Source: Pseudomonadota bacterium (GTDB lineage Bacteria > Pseudomonadota > Gammaproteobacteria > Burkholderiales > Ferrovaceae). From it: a stretch of DNA of 8,666 bases. Shown in pieces: positions 1 through 6,856 of the stretch; position 1 is the first letter of the stretch; every line of letters begins with the position of its first letter. Where the stretch lies: the NCBI GenBank assembly GCA_021794775.1, contig JAJYQG010000079.1:1-8666 (forward strand), read 5' to 3'. The notes beneath the pieces were generated by a model, which was not told where the DNA came from, searched no databases, and saw only the letters and a list, made by a program, of their open reading frames with translations. The position numbers were made by a program, and so were the translations under genes.

Positions 1-107
1 TGTGCCTTGCGCATTTTGCTGGCCGCCACCATTTCCATAGCCTTCGTGATCTTGCGTGTGTTCTGCACGCTTTTGATCTTGATCCGGATTTCTTTAGACC
101 CTGCCAT
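1..107 (-). CDS. atpG: ATP synthase F1 subunit gamma, N-terminal fragment (cut by window edge)
   Basis: AtpG forms the central rotor shaft of F1, coupling c-ring rotation to catalysis in the alpha3beta3 head. Only the first 35 codons are present. They read [20 protein letters not shown] and continue [15 protein letters not shown], which is the highly conserved N-terminal helix of the gamma subunit and matches the E. coli protein at most positions. The ATG at 105-107 is preceded by AGGAG at 116-120, a good ribosome binding site 8 bases away. The gene starts 21 bp after the atpA stop, as expected for the F1 part of the operon. The rest of the gene, including the C-terminal helix of the coiled coil, lies outside the window. 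Nothing suggests a broken gene; the truncation is the window boundary. Confidence 0.96.
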   Translation of the reverse strand, partial: MAGSKEIRIKIKSVQNTRKITKAMEMVAASKMRKA

Positions 108-115
108 GTCAGCTT

Positions 116-120
116 CTCCT
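116..120 (-). promoter_or_regulatory. ribosome binding site of atpG
   Basis: The minus strand reads AGGAG here, 8 bases before the atpG ATG, within the 21-bp atpA-atpG gap. It supports the chosen atpG start. Confidence 0.75.
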
Positions 121-128
121 AGGCGCGA

Positions 129-1670
129 TCAATACACACCGGTTTTCTTGAAATCTTCAATAGCGCCTTCCAATGCCTGTTCGTTTTCTTTGTCCAGATC
201 ATTCGTCGCTTCGATTTTTTCGACAACCGCGGCATATTTGCTTTTGAGAAAAGCTTGCAGGCCATGTTCAAAAGCCAAGGCTTTTTTGACCTCCAGACCG
301 TCAAAGTGACCCTTGTTCACCGCATGAAGGGTAACCGCCATTTCAGCCACCGACATGGTGGCGTACTGCGCCTGCTTCATCAACTCCGTGACCATTTTCC
401 CGCGTTCCAATTGCTTGCGGGTCGTGTCATCCAGGTCCGAGGCAAATTGGGCAAACGCAGCCAATTCACGATATTGCGCCAGAGCCAGACGAATTCCACC
501 GCCAAGTTTCTTGATGACTTTGGTCTGCGCAGCACCACCCACCCGCGAAACCGATATCCCAGCATTGATAGCCGGACGAATTCCAGCGTTGAACAAATCT
601 GTTTCCAGAAAAATCTGTCCATCGGTAATGGAAATCACGTTGGTTGGCACAAACGCCGTCACATCACCGGCTTGTGTTTCGATAATGGGCAGCGCGGTGA
701 GTGATCCTGTCTTTCCCTTGACCTCACCATGGGTCATACGCTCCACATAATCGGGATTCACCCGTGCTGCGCGCTCAAGCAAGCGGGAGTGCAGATAAAA
801 CACATCACCAGGATAGGCTTCGCGTCCAGGTGGACGGCGCAACAACAATGAAATCTGACGATAGGCCCAAGCTTGTTTGGTCAAATCGTCGTAAATGATC
901 AACGCATCTTCCCCACGGTCTCTGAAATACTCGCCCATTGCACAACCCGAATAGGGAGCAATGAACTGCATAGCCGCCGAATCGGAAGCCGTTGCTGCCA
1001 CAACAATGGTGTAACCCATAGCACCATGTTCTTCCAATTTCCGCACCACATTGGAAATGGATGAAGCTTTTTGCCCGATTGCAACATAGATACAGGTCAT
1101 GTTCTGACCTTTCTGATTGATGATCGTATCGATGGCAACTGCGGTCTTTCCCGTCTGACGATCCCCAATGATCAACTCTCGCTGACCACGGCCGATTGGC
1201 ACCATGGAATCGATGGATTTTAACCCTGTCTGCACCGGCTGCGTTACCGACTGGCGCCAGATCACACCAGGGGCAATCTTCTCAATGGGTGAAGAAGCCT
1301 TGGCATCTATCGGGCCTTTTCCATCGATGGGTTTTCCCAACGCGTCAACCACACGCCCGACCAACTCTGTTCCTACGGGAACTTCAAGGATGCGACCGGT
1401 ACACGTTACCGTATCGCCTTCGCTGATGTGCTCGTATTCACCCAGAATAACCGCACCGACCGAATCACGCTCAAGATTAAGCGCCAGTCCAAATGTGTTT
1501 TGGGGGAAAGCCAACATCTCACCTTGCATGACGTCGGCCAGGCCATGAATACGCACGATTCCGTCCGTCACCGAAACAATGGTTCCTTGGGTACGGGCTT
1601 CCGCGTTCATCGGCAGATTCTGGATTCTTGCTTTGATCAGTTCGCTGATTTCAGATGGGTTCAACTGCAT
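129..1670 (-). CDS. atpA: ATP synthase F1 subunit alpha
   Basis: AtpA is the non-catalytic nucleotide-binding subunit of the F1 alpha3beta3 head on the cytoplasmic side of the membrane. The product is 513 aa, the same length as E. coli AtpA. Visible parts in order are the N-terminal beta-barrel domain (about residues 25-95), the Walker A loop GDRQTGKT at 169-176, the Walker B strand ALIIYDD around 256-262, and the family signature [10 protein letters not shown] at 366-375. The signature is followed by Arg376, equivalent to the E. coli alpha arginine finger that reaches into the catalytic site. The C-terminal helical domain follows. The N-terminus [13 protein letters not shown] and the 'DVMQGEML' segment resemble betaproteobacterial AtpA from memory. 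AGGAG at 1680-1684 lies 9 bases before the ATG. Its neighbours are atpH upstream (51-bp gap with a hairpin) and atpG downstream (21-bp gap). Complete, with no key residue missing. Confidence 0.98.
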   Translation of the reverse strand: MQLNPSEISELIKARIQNLPMNAEARTQGTIVSVTDGIVRIHGLADVMQGEMLAFPQNTFGLALNLERDSVGAVILGEYEHISEGDTVTCTGRILEVPVGTELVGRVVDALGKPIDGKGPIDAKASSPIEKIAPGVIWRQSVTQPVQTGLKSIDSMVPIGRGQRELIIGDRQTGKTAVAIDTIINQKGQNMTCIYVAIGQKASSISNVVRKLEEHGAMGYTIVVAATASDSAAMQFIAPYSGCAMGEYFRDRGEDALIIYDDLTKQAWAYRQISLLLRRPPGREAYPGDVFYLHSRLLERAARVNPDYVERMTHGEVKGKTGSLTALPIIETQAGDVTAFVPTNVISITDGQIFLETDLFNAGIRPAINAGISVSRVGGAAQTKVIKKLGGGIRLALAQYRELAAFAQFASDLDDTTRKQLERGKMVTELMKQAQYATMSVAEMAVTLHAVNKGHFDGLEVKKALAFEHGLQAFLKSKYAAVVEKIEATNDLDKENEQALEGAIEDFKKTGVY

Positions 1671-1679
1671 GCTATCAAT

Positions 1680-1684
1680 CTCCT
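1680..1684 (-). promoter_or_regulatory. ribosome binding site of atpA
   Basis: The minus strand reads AGGAG here, 9 bases before the atpA ATG (1668-1670). It lies 8 bases past the base of the intercistronic hairpin at 1693-1709, so it should stay single-stranded when that hairpin forms. Confidence 0.75.
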
Positions 1685-1692
1685 GATGGAAA

Positions 1693-1709
1693 TGCCGCCA
1701 ACGGCGGCA
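1693..1709 (-). other. intercistronic hairpin between atpH and atpA
   Basis: A perfect 7-bp inverted repeat, TGCCGCC / GGCGGCA, separated by 3 bases, lies in the 51-bp gap between the atpH stop and the atpA start. Transcribed from the minus strand it would fold into a GC-rich stem with a GUU loop. No T run follows it, so it is not an intrinsic terminator. A role in mRNA stability or in setting the atpA/atpH expression ratio is inference only. Confidence 0.6.
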
Positions 1710-1721
1710 CCCTGAAAGTCT

Positions 1722-2258
1722 CTAATGTTTGAGCGCAACGGCCATTTGTTCCAGTCGGGCGCGCACCGAACCGTCTATCACCACATCACCTACGCTAATG
1801 CAAATACCCCCAAGCAGGGCCGAATCAACCGTGACCTGTGTACGAAAGCGCTTGCCGAAATGTTTGGTCAAATCGTTGGTCAGCGATGCGATCTGTGCTT
1901 CATCCAATGGAAATGCGCTGGCAACCATAGCATCCAGAACACCTTCCATTTCATGCCGCAAAGCCTCATATTGCTCAGCTATACGTCCGAGCACCTTAAG
2001 ACGATGATTATCCGCCAACACCATTAATAAATTTCTGCCCTCGTCGTCCAATCGGTCACCACAGATGTCGCTCATGAGAGCAACCCGTTGGTCCCGTGTC
2101 ATTCGAGGATTGGCGATGGCAGCGGCAACGGTTTCGTTTGCCGCAACCGCCGCCAACAATTCGAGTTTGTCGCTCCACTGGGCATACTGACCCGTTTCAC
2201 CCGCACGGCGAAACAGGGCTTCTGCGTAGGGTCGTGCAATCGTTGTCAATTCAGCCAT
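1722..2258 (-). CDS. atpH: ATP synthase F1 subunit delta (OSCP-like stator subunit)
   Basis: AtpH sits on top of the F1 head and links it to the b-subunit peripheral stalk, holding the stator against rotor torque. The product is 178 aa (E. coli 177). It opens with the conserved N-terminal motif ARPYAEALF (residues 8-16) of the helical domain that binds alpha subunits. It ends with the C-terminal family signature around SALLGGICISVGDVVIDGSV (residues 146-165), which contacts subunit b. The N-terminal sequence MAELTTIARPYAEALF is close to betaproteobacterial versions from memory. The ATG at 2256-2258 comes 11 bp after the atpF stop. A purine-rich AAGGGGA just upstream can act as ribosome binding site. 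The tight spacing suggests translational coupling to atpF. Complete and ordinary in length. Confidence 0.96.
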   Translation of the reverse strand: MAELTTIARPYAEALFRRAGETGQYAQWSDKLELLAAVAANETVAAAIANPRMTRDQRVALMSDICGDRLDDEGRNLLMVLADNHRLKVLGRIAEQYEALRHEMEGVLDAMVASAFPLDEAQIASLTNDLTKHFGKRFRTQVTVDSALLGGICISVGDVVIDGSVRARLEQMAVALKH

Positions 2259-2269
2259 GACGTCCCCTT

Positions 2270-2740
2270 TTACAACTCAGCTTGGAGCGCCGTCAGCAGA
2301 TCGGCATGGGATTGTGGATTGATTTCCCGGCGCAAAATCTTTTCCGCTCCGGCAACGGCCAAATCGGCCACACGGTTGCGCAAGGTTTCGCGCGCCTTCA
2401 TGACTTCCTGTTCCATCTCTGCGCGAGCCTGTACTTTAACCCGCTCAGCTTCGGCGACCGCTTCGTCACGGGCTTCCCGAACAATTTCTTGTCCACGTTT
2501 CTCCGATAACGCAATGATCTCAGCCGCTTTGGCCTTGGCTTCTGTCAACGCTTCTTGGGAGCGCGTTTCGGCCTTAGCCAAATCTTGCTTACCCCTTTCC
2601 GCTGCTTCAAGACCTTCAGCAATTTTGCGCGCTCTTTCATCCAGTGCCGCCACAAGCGGAGGCCACACAAACTTCATGGTGAACCAGATGAGAATGGCAA
2701 ATGTGATTGCCTGGCCAAACAATGTGGCATTGATATTCAT
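2270..2740 (-). CDS. atpF: ATP synthase Fo subunit b
   Basis: AtpF forms the peripheral stalk: two copies anchor in the membrane next to subunit a and extend as a coiled coil to the delta subunit. The product is 156 aa, identical in length to E. coli subunit b. One N-terminal membrane segment (about residues 7-27, ending FVWPPL) is followed by a long charged, alanine-rich helix (about 31-150) such as [20 protein letters not shown], which is the dimerisation stalk. The start ATG (2738-2740) follows AGGGAG at 2748-2753, 7 bases upstream. It lies 31 bp after atpE and 11 bp before atpH. Only one b-type gene is seen, so a b2 homodimer is expected, not the b/b' pair of photosynthetic bacteria. That is inference from the visible operon. 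Confidence 0.97.
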   Translation of the reverse strand: MNINATLFGQAITFAILIWFTMKFVWPPLVAALDERARKIAEGLEAAERGKQDLAKAETRSQEALTEAKAKAAEIIALSEKRGQEIVREARDEAVAEAERVKVQARAEMEQEVMKARETLRNRVADLAVAGAEKILRREINPQSHADLLTALQAEL

Positions 2741-2747
2741 GCCCTGA

Positions 2748-2753
2748 CTCCCT
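2748..2753 (-). promoter_or_regulatory. ribosome binding site of atpF
   Basis: The minus strand reads AGGGAG here, within AAAGGGAG, 7 bases before the atpF ATG in the 31-bp gap after atpE. It supports the start at 2740. Confidence 0.7.
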
Positions 2754-2771
2754 TTATTCGTTTGCCAACAA

Positions 2772-3878
<1,107 letters not shown>

Positions 3879-3901
3879 CTATCCGTATCCGTTAAGGGTG
3901 G

Positions 3902-4258
3902 TTACCTGTCCCACAGCAGCGCCAAAAAATACACCAGCATCGTCGCCATGAAACCCAACAAAAACACCAGCCAGTGAAGTCCGGGGTAAAGCTTTGCTAT
4001 ACCAACCATCAGCACGACTGTTACAAAAAACTTGAATCTTTCTCCAGCATATTGAGCTTTAAGCCAGTCATGCGCCGTTTCTTTGCGGCTCATCGAGGCG
4101 CGTAAGGCATACGCCGTCGCTGACAAAAATCCAACAGCCCCCCCATAGGCACCAGAGTAACCTGCGGCAGCTCCCCAAAACACATAGCAGACCAGCGCCC
4201 AAACCACGGACACTCCTGCTTGCATCAGGATTAACTTGATTATCTTTGCGTGAATCAT
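3902..4258 (-). CDS. atpI: ATP synthase protein I (Fo assembly accessory)
   Basis: AtpI is a small membrane protein encoded first in many atp operons. It is reported to help c-ring assembly and may affect cation transport, but it is not part of the finished enzyme. From the ATG at 4256-4258 the product is 118 aa with four hydrophobic segments (about 7-29, 33-52, 74-92, 95-115), the expected topology. A short charged loop (SRKETAHDWLKAQY, about 57-70) lies between the second and third. Sequence is poorly conserved in this family, so identification rests on topology and on its place just before atpB. A TTG at 4271-4273 would add five residues, but it falls only about 2 bases after the predicted transcription start, so I prefer the ATG. 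No Shine-Dalgarno is evident for either start, and the leader would be short. Confidence 0.85.
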   Translation of the reverse strand: MIHAKIIKLILMQAGVSVVWALVCYVFWGAAAGYSGAYGGAVGFLSATAYALRASMSRKETAHDWLKAQYAGERFKFFVTVVLMVGIAKLYPGLHWLVFLLGFMATMLVYFLALLWDR

Positions 4259-4281
4259 GGAAGCGCACGACAAACAGCGGA

Positions 4282-4311
4282 ATTATAACCAGCGATTTTG
4301 ACCTTCGTCAA
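4282..4311 (-). promoter_or_regulatory. sigma70-type promoter of the atp operon
   Basis: On the minus strand TTGACG (4306-4311, 5 of 6 to consensus) is followed after 18 bp by a perfect TATAAT (4282-4287). The predicted transcription start is near 4275. The sequence just upstream of the -35 box is A/T-rich. It is the only strong promoter-like element noticed in the window, and it sits directly before atpI, where the main atp promoter lies in other proteobacteria. It would let ATP synthase genes be transcribed independently of mnmG-rsmG-parAB. Confidence 0.8.
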
Positions 4312-4454
4312 TCACTTATTTATCCACCGCAATGCTCTGTCTTGATATCCTGTAACCTTGAACACGGCACTTGGTTAGCTCCGGATTGCTTAAAGTACAA
4401 TCCTTCCTCTGCTCTGGTACGGACGGCTCACATGGGACAAGATTTTTCGTGCTG
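4312..4454. other. parB-atp intergenic region without gene or clear terminator
   Basis: Between the parB stop and the atp promoter I see no credible coding sequence and no intrinsic terminator. A weak inverted repeat (GGATTG at 4383-4388 and CAATCC at 4398-4403, 9-base loop) has no U run after it. A plus-strand reading frame from 4246 to 4458 has no recognisable family features and overlaps the atp promoter. Transcription from parB may read into atpI or stop by a Rho-dependent mechanism; the sequence does not say which. Confidence 0.5.
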
Positions 4455-5342
4455 TTAGTCGCCATCGGCACTTTGCAATCCTGCGTCGAGTTTGTCCAAT
4501 ATTTCTTCCAGTTGATTCATGTTGCTAAAACGTATGGTTAACGTTCCCTTTCCCTGCCTCGCCTTGAACTCTACCTCGGTTCCCAGTTGATGGGATAACC
4601 TTGTTTCAATCTTATGCTTATCTCCAGTACTTTTTTTGCTTTTTGGTGCGGGGACTTCCCCCAGCTTTTGTTTCAAGATCTGTTTGACCCGATTCTCGGC
4701 CTCCCGCACAGACCAACGCTTGTCGATGATTTCCAATACCACTTCACGCTGATCCTCGGCTCCAAGCGGCAAAACCGCTCTCGCGTGTCCCATGTCTATC
4801 ACTCCATCCATAAGAAGTGAACGCACACTTTCAGACAGCTCAAGCATTCTAAGCAGATTGCTCACTGCGCTTCTTGATTTTCCCAAAACCTTGGCTGCTT
4901 GATCATGCGTGAGACCAAATTCCTGGATCAGACGCTGTATCCCTAACGCCTCTTCCAAAACATTGAGATCTTCACGTTGTAAATTTTCAATCAAGGCAAC
5001 CGCCAAGGTTGCTTGGTCTTCCATCTCTCGGATCAGGACAGGAACTTCCTGAAGACCAACAGACTTTGCTGCGCGCCACCGCCGCTCACCCGCGATGATC
5101 TCATGCTGACCCGAAGTCAGGGTACGAACAAGAATGGGCTGCAGCACCCCGTGCTGACGTATCGAATCGGCCAGTTCATCCAGTCCTTGATCGTCCATTC
5201 TTTGGCGTGGTTGATACTTCCCCGGCTTCAGATTATGAACGGACATCATTCGCAGGTTGCTGTCACCGCTTCCTTCTTTGGCATCTTTATCCTCTCCCAG
5301 AAGGGCATCGAGCCCTCGCCCCAATCCTCTCAGTTTGGACAT
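4455..5342 (-). CDS. parB: chromosome partitioning protein ParB (parS-binding CTPase clamp)
   Basis: ParB binds parS sites near the origin, loads as a CTP-dependent sliding clamp, spreads on DNA and stimulates ParA. Numbering from the first of two adjacent ATGs, it shows the N-terminal ParA-interacting segment KLRGLGRGLDALLG (4-17), the ParB/Srx-like CTPase domain with YQPRQ (44-48), GERRWRA (86-92) and ENLQRE (120-125), and a helix-turn-helix around 145-165 (LTHDQAAKVLGKSRSAVSNL) that reads parS. A charged linker (232-247) leads to a C-terminal dimerisation domain. Length is 295-296 aa, normal for chromosomal ParB. AGGGAG at 5348-5353 is 2 bases from the first ATG (5345) but 5 from the second (5342), so I favour the second. 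The gene follows parA after about 20 bp and lies close to a parS-like site at 5382-5395. Confidence 0.97.
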   Translation of the reverse strand: MSKLRGLGRGLDALLGEDKDAKEGSGDSNLRMMSVHNLKPGKYQPRQRMDDQGLDELADSIRQHGVLQPILVRTLTSGQHEIIAGERRWRAAKSVGLQEVPVLIREMEDQATLAVALIENLQREDLNVLEEALGIQRLIQEFGLTHDQAAKVLGKSRSAVSNLLRMLELSESVRSLLMDGVIDMGHARAVLPLGAEDQREVVLEIIDKRWSVREAENRVKQILKQKLGEVPAPKSKKSTGDKHKIETRLSHQLGTEVEFKARQGKGTLTIRFSNMNQLEEILDKLDAGLQSADGD

Positions 5343-5365
5343 CATTTCTCCCTAGTCGGATGTCT

Positions 5366-6163
5366 TTATATTGATCCCGTGGTTTCACGTGAAACTTGGT
5401 CACCAAAACGAGTCAGTAGTTCTTTCCCCAACTCAAGGTAGGCATGAGCCCCTTTCGACGAGGCGTCGTAATGCATCACAGGCTTCCCAAAGCTTGGGGC
5501 TTCAGCCAAGCGAACGTTTCGAGGAATGGCCGTTTGGTATATCTTTCCAGAAAAATGACGTTCCAGCTCGGCGGAAACCTGTTGAGCCAATGAGCTGCGA
5601 GGATCCAGCATCGTTCGCAAAAGGCCTTCTATCGCAATATCCGGATTGAGATGGCTTCTCACCCGACGAACCGTCTGCAGCAAGTCCGTTAAACCTTCCA
5701 GAGCATAGTACTCACATTGCATCGGTATTAATAACTTATGAGCCGCTGTCAATCCATTCAAGGTTAGCAAATTCAAGGCGGGAGGACAGTCAATCAAAAC
5801 ATAGTCATAAATATCATAAAGAGTCGACAAGGCCGCCTTAAGGCGATATTCACGTTCATCGGCATCAACCAACTCGACTTCTGCGCCAGCCAAAGATCGG
5901 TTGGCCGGTAGAACATCGTACCTGCCCACTTCCGAGCGGTGTATGGCATCGGCCGGAGATACGGCTCTCAGCAGAACTTGATAAATCGTATGCGTCAGGT
6001 CACCCTTACTCAAACCGCTCCCCGTTGTGGCATTTCCTTGGGGATCCAAATCAACCAACAACACCTTTTTCCCGAGCAAGGCAAGGCTGGCCGATAGATT
6101 AACCACGGTAGTGGTCTTTCCTACCCCACCCTTTTGATTGGTTACCGCCAGAATTTTTGCCAT
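5366..6163 (-). CDS. parA: chromosome partitioning ATPase ParA (Soj family)
   Basis: ParA is a deviant Walker-type ATPase that binds DNA non-specifically as an ATP dimer and moves ParB-parS complexes along the nucleoid. The 265-aa product begins almost directly with the deviant Walker A motif KGGVGKTT (11-18), which includes the signature lysine Lys11. The Walker A' stretch DLDPQGNATTG follows (38-48), then Walker B VLIDCPPAL (122-130). It lacks the N-terminal helix-turn-helix extension of plasmid type Ia ParA, so it is the chromosomal Soj type and is not expected to autorepress. The ATG at 6161-6163 follows AAGG by a few bases and lies 11 bp after the rsmG stop. The C-terminal residues VSRET are encoded by the embedded parS palindrome. 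Complete. Confidence 0.98.
   Translation of the reverse strand: MAKILAVTNQKGGVGKTTTVVNLSASLALLGKKVLLVDLDPQGNATTGSGLSKGDLTHTIYQVLLRAVSPADAIHRSEVGRYDVLPANRSLAGAEVELVDADEREYRLKAALSTLYDIYDYVLIDCPPALNLLTLNGLTAAHKLLIPMQCEYYALEGLTDLLQTVRRVRSHLNPDIAIEGLLRTMLDPRSSLAQQVSAELERHFSGKIYQTAIPRNVRLAEAPSFGKPVMHYDASSKGAHAYLELGKELLTRFGDQVSRETTGSI
5382..5395. promoter_or_regulatory. parS centromere-like site inside the 3' end of parA
   Basis: GTTTCACGTGAAAC is a perfect 14-bp palindrome and equals the core of the conserved chromosomal parS sequence TGTTTCACGTGAAACA. The two outermost bases differ here (G at 5381, T at 5396), giving 14 of 16 matches. It is the ParB loading site by family knowledge. It overlaps the parA codons for VSRET, 14 bp before the parA stop and about 37 bp before parB. 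The neighbouring ParB has an intact CTPase motif and helix-turn-helix. No second copy was seen in the window. Confidence 0.9.
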
Positions 6164-6174
6164 AAAGGCCTTGG

Positions 6175-6831
6175 TTACAGAGTCATTTGAATAAAATGCC
6201 GCTGCGCAGACAAACCTGGTACCGTGACCGCTAAGGTGTTAACCGAAGCAACCTCAGTGGAAACCCGGCCAAGTTCATCGTAAGGAACGGCGCCCTTCAT
6301 GGCAATCATCTGGCCACCAGGCGCCAACAGATGACGTGCACTGCTGACAAACTGCGCCAAGTCAGAAAAAGCACGACAAACGATGGTGTCAAATGATTTT
6401 CCTTCTGGATGCCATTGCTCTACCCGACCCTCAACAACCGTGAGGTTATCCAATTCTAATTCGATTTTGCACTGATTTAGAAAAGCAACTTTTTTTCCAT
6501 TCGATTCAATCAAGGTCACCGTCAGTTCCGGTCGCCATACAGCCACGGGAATGCCAGGTAATCCCGCACCCGTCCCCACGTCAAGCAGGGACGAACTTCC
6601 CATTAACTGCGGTATCAATGAAAAACTGTCCAAGATATGCGCATGAAGCATCTGCTGACGATCCTGAATGGCGGTCAGGTTGATTTTCTTATTCCAGTGG
6701 AGCATCAAATCAAGGTAATGCCGAATCTGCCTAAGCGCGTGCTCCCGCACATCCAGCGAAAGCGCCTCGGCTCCATTTTTCAAAAGATTGAATTCGTCGT
6801 CCTTCATATCGGTGTGCATAGATTCGTGCAT
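6175..6831 (-). CDS. rsmG: 16S rRNA (guanine527-N7)-methyltransferase RsmG
   Basis: RsmG uses S-adenosylmethionine to methylate N7 of G527 in the 530 loop of 16S rRNA; loss gives low-level streptomycin resistance in several bacteria. The 218-aa reading frame carries the family's WNKKINLTAI segment (46-55), the SAM-binding glycine motif LLDVGTGAGLPGIP (82-95), the acidic residue Glu109 at the end of the next strand, the CRAF motif (152-155), and the C-terminal RHFI (211-214). E. coli RsmG is 207 aa. Starting at the third in-frame ATG (6805-6807) would give 210 aa, beginning MKDDEFNLL, and may be the true start. None of the three ATGs (6831, 6819, 6807) has a clear Shine-Dalgarno. It lies 25 bp after mnmG and 11 bp before parA, suggesting one transcript. 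Confidence 0.96.
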   Translation of the reverse strand: MHESMHTDMKDDEFNLLKNGAEALSLDVREHALRQIRHYLDLMLHWNKKINLTAIQDRQQMLHAHILDSFSLIPQLMGSSSLLDVGTGAGLPGIPVAVWRPELTVTLIESNGKKVAFLNQCKIELELDNLTVVEGRVEQWHPEGKSFDTIVCRAFSDLAQFVSSARHLLAPGGQMIAMKGAVPYDELGRVSTEVASVNTLAVTVPGLSAQRHFIQMTL

Positions 6832-6856
6832 ATTCGCGGTTTGTTTTATAGGATGG

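Noticed and set aside
2088..2747. 219-codon plus-strand open frame opposite atpF and atpH
   Set aside because: It is antisense to two well-supported genes. Its translation is rich in Ser, Ala and Arg with no recognisable domain, as expected for a shadow frame of alanine-rich helices.
4320..4328. DnaA-box-like TTATCCACC upstream of the atp promoter
   Set aside because: It is one mismatch from TTATNCACA and stands alone. Another one-mismatch 9-mer occurs inside atpB (3781-3789), so about two are expected by chance. No cluster or AT-rich unwinding region suggests an origin.
4383..4403. Inverted repeat GGATTG/CAATCC as a parB terminator
   Set aside because: The stem is only 6 bp with a 9-base loop and no U run follows, so it does not meet the pattern of an intrinsic terminator.
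4971..4984. Second parS-like sequence in parB (around TTCACGT)
   Set aside because: Only one half of the palindrome matches; the second arm is absent. The similar half site near 5848 in parA fails the same way.
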